Positions 61,819-64,000 of a DNA stretch of 64,000 bases are shown in pieces. Source of the DNA: Chloroflexi bacterium HGW-Chloroflexi-2 (GTDB lineage: Bacteria; Chloroflexota; Anaerolineae; Anaerolineales; Anaerolineaceae); NCBI GenBank assembly GCA_002840735.1, contig PHBY01000008.1, positions 288,648 to 352,647 on the forward strand. The letters are read 5' to 3'. The translations under genes and the position numbers were made by a program. Position 1 is the first letter of the stretch, and each line of letters starts with the position of its first letter. The notes beneath the pieces are model-generated. The model made no database searches and was not told where the DNA came from. It saw nothing but the letters and a program-made list of their open reading frames with translations.

Positions 61819-62961
61819 ATGGAAAAGAATTTAACAGTTTGTTACTTTGGTACCTATAGGTCTGAGTATTCTCGCAATCGAATAATGATCAAAGGATTAC
61901 GAAAAAACAACGTAGAAGTTATTGAATGCCATGAAAACCTTTGGACTGGAATTGAAGATAGAGTTAAGGCGGTAGAGCATGGTATAATCAACCCCAATTT
62001 ATGGAAAAGAATGATTGGGGCATATTTCCGATTATTTAAGAAATTTAAAAACTTACCCGATTTTGATGTGTTAGTAGTTGGTTATCCTGGACAATTTGAT
62101 GTTTTTTTTGCCAAATTATTGACTATATTCAAGAAAAAACCAATTATTTGGGATGTTTTTATGTCTATTTATTTAATTTCCAAAGAAAGAAACCTACATT
62201 TAAAAAATCCCATCTCTGTTAAATTATTAAAAATTATTGAACATTTAGCTTTAAGATTACCTGAGAAATTAATCATAGATACAAAACAATACGCTGATTG
62301 GTTTTACCGAAATTATAAAATTCCATTTGAAAAATTTTGCATAATCCCCACAGGGGCAGACGACGATGTTTTCTGCCTGGATCAGTATGTGGAATATCAA
62401 CCAAAAGAGAAATTTATTGTGTTATATTATGGTACATATATTCCCAACCATGGGGTTCCCTATATGATTGAAGCTGCAAAATATTTAAATAATGATTCCA
62501 CAATAACTTTTCAATTTATTGGAGAAGGTCCAGAATTAGATGTTTGTCAAAAACTTATAAAAAAATACAACTTACAAAATGTAGAACTATATTCCTGGAT
62601 GGAACAGGAGGAACTAAAAAAATACATTCGTGAGGCGGATATCGTACTTGGAGCTTTTGGGAATACCCCCCAATCTTTAATGACGATACAAAATAAAATA
62701 TACGAAGGTATGGCAATGGGTAAAGTAGTAATAACTGGTGATAGTGAAACAATAAGAAGTTTGTTTATTAATTATAGAGAAATTATATATTGCAACCGAG
62801 ACAATCCAGAAGAATTAGTAAAAGTAATTAGCAAATTAAAATCTAATCCCACTTTGGTTTCCCAAATTTCACGTTATGGTTTTTTTTGTTATAAACAGAA
62901 TTATTCAATTAAAAGAAATGTGCAAAAATTTGCAAATTGCTTGAATATACTAAACTTATGA
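61819..62961 (+). CDS. Family 4 glycosyltransferase
   Basis: A GT-B enzyme of 380 residues. VCYFGTYRSEYSRNRIMIKGL opens the fold (shown here only to mark the glycine-free loop), PDFDVLVVGYPGQFDVF near 90, PTGADDDVFCLD near 180, FIVLYYGTYIPNHGVPYMI near 198 begins the donor domain, and TIQNKIYEGMAMGKVVI near 293 replaces EX7E with a single Glu. ATG 61819 follows a TTG by one base. It overlaps the next gene by 4 bp (ATGA). AT-rich. Confidence 0.87.
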   Translation: MEKNLTVCYFGTYRSEYSRNRIMIKGLRKNNVEVIECHENLWTGIEDRVKAVEHGIINPNLWKRMIGAYFRLFKKFKNLPDFDVLVVGYPGQFDVFFAKLLTIFKKKPIIWDVFMSIYLISKERNLHLKNPISVKLLKIIEHLALRLPEKLIIDTKQYADWFYRNYKIPFEKFCIIPTGADDDVFCLDQYVEYQPKEKFIVLYYGTYIPNHGVPYMIEAAKYLNNDSTITFQFIGEGPELDVCQKLIKKYNLQNVELYSWMEQEELKKYIREADIVLGAFGNTPQSLMTIQNKIYEGMAMGKVVITGDSETIRSLFINYREIIYCNRDNPEELVKVISKLKSNPTLVSQISRYGFFCYKQNYSIKRNVQKFANCLNILNL

Positions 62962-64000
62962 AAATTACTTTTTTCCTAACCCAAGATCTAAATAGCCCTT
63001 CAGGATTAGGGAGATATTTCCCATGGGCTAAAGAATTGTCAAAATTAAATCATGAAATCAAAATTTATGCATTACATTCAAATTATTCATCTCTCAACAA
63101 TAAAAGAGAAATTATTGATGGTGTTGAAGTGCATTATATTGGTCAAATGCATGTAAAGAAATTTGCAAACTCAAAAGTTTACTTCGGTAGTTTGACGTTA
63201 TTAGCATTGATGATAAGTGCAACAATTAAATTTATTTATTATTCTCTTTTTGACGATTACAATGTATTGATTATTGGGAAACCACATCCTATGAATGGAA
63301 TTGCGTCTATTTTCTCAAAAATTGTTAGAAGGAAAAATATAATTGTTGATTGTGATGATGATGAAACCCATTCAGGCAATTTTAAAAAAACATGGCAAAA
63401 ATTAGTGATTTGTTTCTTTGAAAAAAGCATTCCAAAAATTGCAGATGTAGTAACAACAAACACGAAATATACAGAACAACGATTAATTAAAGATGGAATT
63501 TCTAAGGAAAAAATTTTCTACTTAACAAATGGTGTCGATCCAGACCGATTTACAAATATTGATGAGAATCGATTATTTACATTGAGAAGAGAATTGGGAC
63601 TAGAAAATAAAAAAGTTGTTGCATATCTTGGAAGTATGAGTTTAGCAAGTCATGCTATTAATTTATTGATTGATGCCTTTGAAGAAATAGTAAAAGAAAA
63701 TACAGATATAATGATGTTATTAGTTGGGGGAGGTGAAGATTTTGATTACATTCAGAAAATTGTTAATAAAAAAGGCATAATATCCAGGACAGTTTTTACT
63801 GGAAGGGTTAACTCTGGTGATATAAAGTATTATTATAAATTAGCTGATATTACCGTGGACCCTGTTTATAATGACATTGCAGCAAAAGCCAGATCACCTT
63901 TAAAAATATTTGAAAGTTGGGCTTGTGGTGTTCCAGTGCTAACTAGCAAAGTAGGTGATAGGAATGAATTATTCAGAGATAACTTTTCCTGTTTGAGGGT
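62958..64000 (+). CDS. Family 4 glycosyltransferase, cut by window end
   Basis: The frame is open from ATG 62958 to the last base, at least 347 codons. SGLGRYFPWAKELSKLNHEI opens it; IVDCDDDETHSG, TTNTKYTEQRLI and LTNGVDPDRF follow, then VVAYLGSMSLASHAINLL starts the donor domain, VDPVYNDIAAKARSPLKIFE and SWACGVPVLTS carry the EX7E-type region. It is translationally coupled to the previous GT4 gene. The end of the protein lies beyond the window. Confidence 0.88.
   Translation, partial: MKITFFLTQDLNSPSGLGRYFPWAKELSKLNHEIKIYALHSNYSSLNNKREIIDGVEVHYIGQMHVKKFANSKVYFGSLTLLALMISATIKFIYYSLFDDYNVLIIGKPHPMNGIASIFSKIVRRKNIIVDCDDDETHSGNFKKTWQKLVICFFEKSIPKIADVVTTNTKYTEQRLIKDGISKEKIFYLTNGVDPDRFTNIDENRLFTLRRELGLENKKVVAYLGSMSLASHAINLLIDAFEEIVKENTDIMMLLVGGGEDFDYIQKIVNKKGIISRTVFTGRVNSGDIKYYYKLADITVDPVYNDIAAKARSPLKIFESWACGVPVLTSKVGDRNELFRDNFSCLR

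Overview
The window looks like a chromosomal piece of a Chloroflexota bacterium, probably class Anaerolineae. This is inferred from gene style, not from a marker gene. The signs are secreted proteins with Thr/Pro-rich linkers, a LysM protein with a cytoplasmic Cys-rich head, several S23-type four-helix-bundle genes, many GT-C membrane glycosyltransferases, and terminal or subterminal 'LP(V/I)' hydrophobic motifs in secreted proteins. No rRNA, tRNA or CRISPR array was seen.

Region 1 (1-8.6 kb) is strikingly C-rich on the + strand, with C-ending codons, and is packed with short tandem repeats. It holds sugar-nucleotide genes (a LegB-like SDR dehydratase, a sugar-phosphate nucleotidyltransferase, a DegT aminotransferase), three paralogous four-helix-bundle genes, an AbrB/PIN toxin-antitoxin pair, a DUF3800 gene and a PF14907 nucleotidyltransferase. 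Octamer arrays (TTAACAGC and TTAACACC types) fill the spaces and form long hairpins that start exactly at stop codons. Heptamer arrays (CTCAATC type) and small hairpin elements lie inside reading frames. In the SDR gene the heptamers put the gene one unit out of frame; in the PF14907 gene a 15-unit array keeps frame. This repeat system, with its four-helix-bundle genes, is the most unusual part of the window.

Region 2 (8.6-13.6 kb) has normal composition: a LysM membrane protein, a UPF0104/AglD-type flippase-like protein, a fused GT2-polyprenyl-phosphate sugar transferase, a small membrane protein and an HprK-like P-loop protein, mostly with overlapping ends. Region 3 (13.9-22.2 kb) holds a secreted subtilase, an M50-CBS protease, Fe/Mn superoxide dismutase, a beta-propeller lipoprotein and a GH39-like protein that seems to lack its acid/base Glu.

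Region 4 (22.2-51.0 kb) is a surface polysaccharide locus: RgpF-HAD protein, GT4, a frameshifted methyltransferase, a beta-helix secreted protein, GT2, Wzz-type chain-length protein, Wzx flippase, GT4s, Wzy-like polymerase, GT2, methyltransferase, WecB/TagA enzyme, a WbaP/CpsE-type initiating transferase, then a GT-C / GH / GT-C / GH operon whose last three genes join by ATGA overlaps. AT-rich cargo genes alternate with more balanced backbone genes, and the wzx gene changes composition in its middle, as expected of a recombining O-antigen-like locus.

Region 5 (51-64 kb) continues with GT-C membrane proteins on the - strand, an IS200/IS605-type tnpA-only element, a truncated GT-C gene, two large membrane proteins (one with a heparinase-like toroid), nested remnants of a DDE transposase IS, and two GT4 genes, the last running off the window. 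Altogether the window encodes lipid-linked glycan initiation, assembly, flipping and polymerisation, plus secreted glycan-active proteins.
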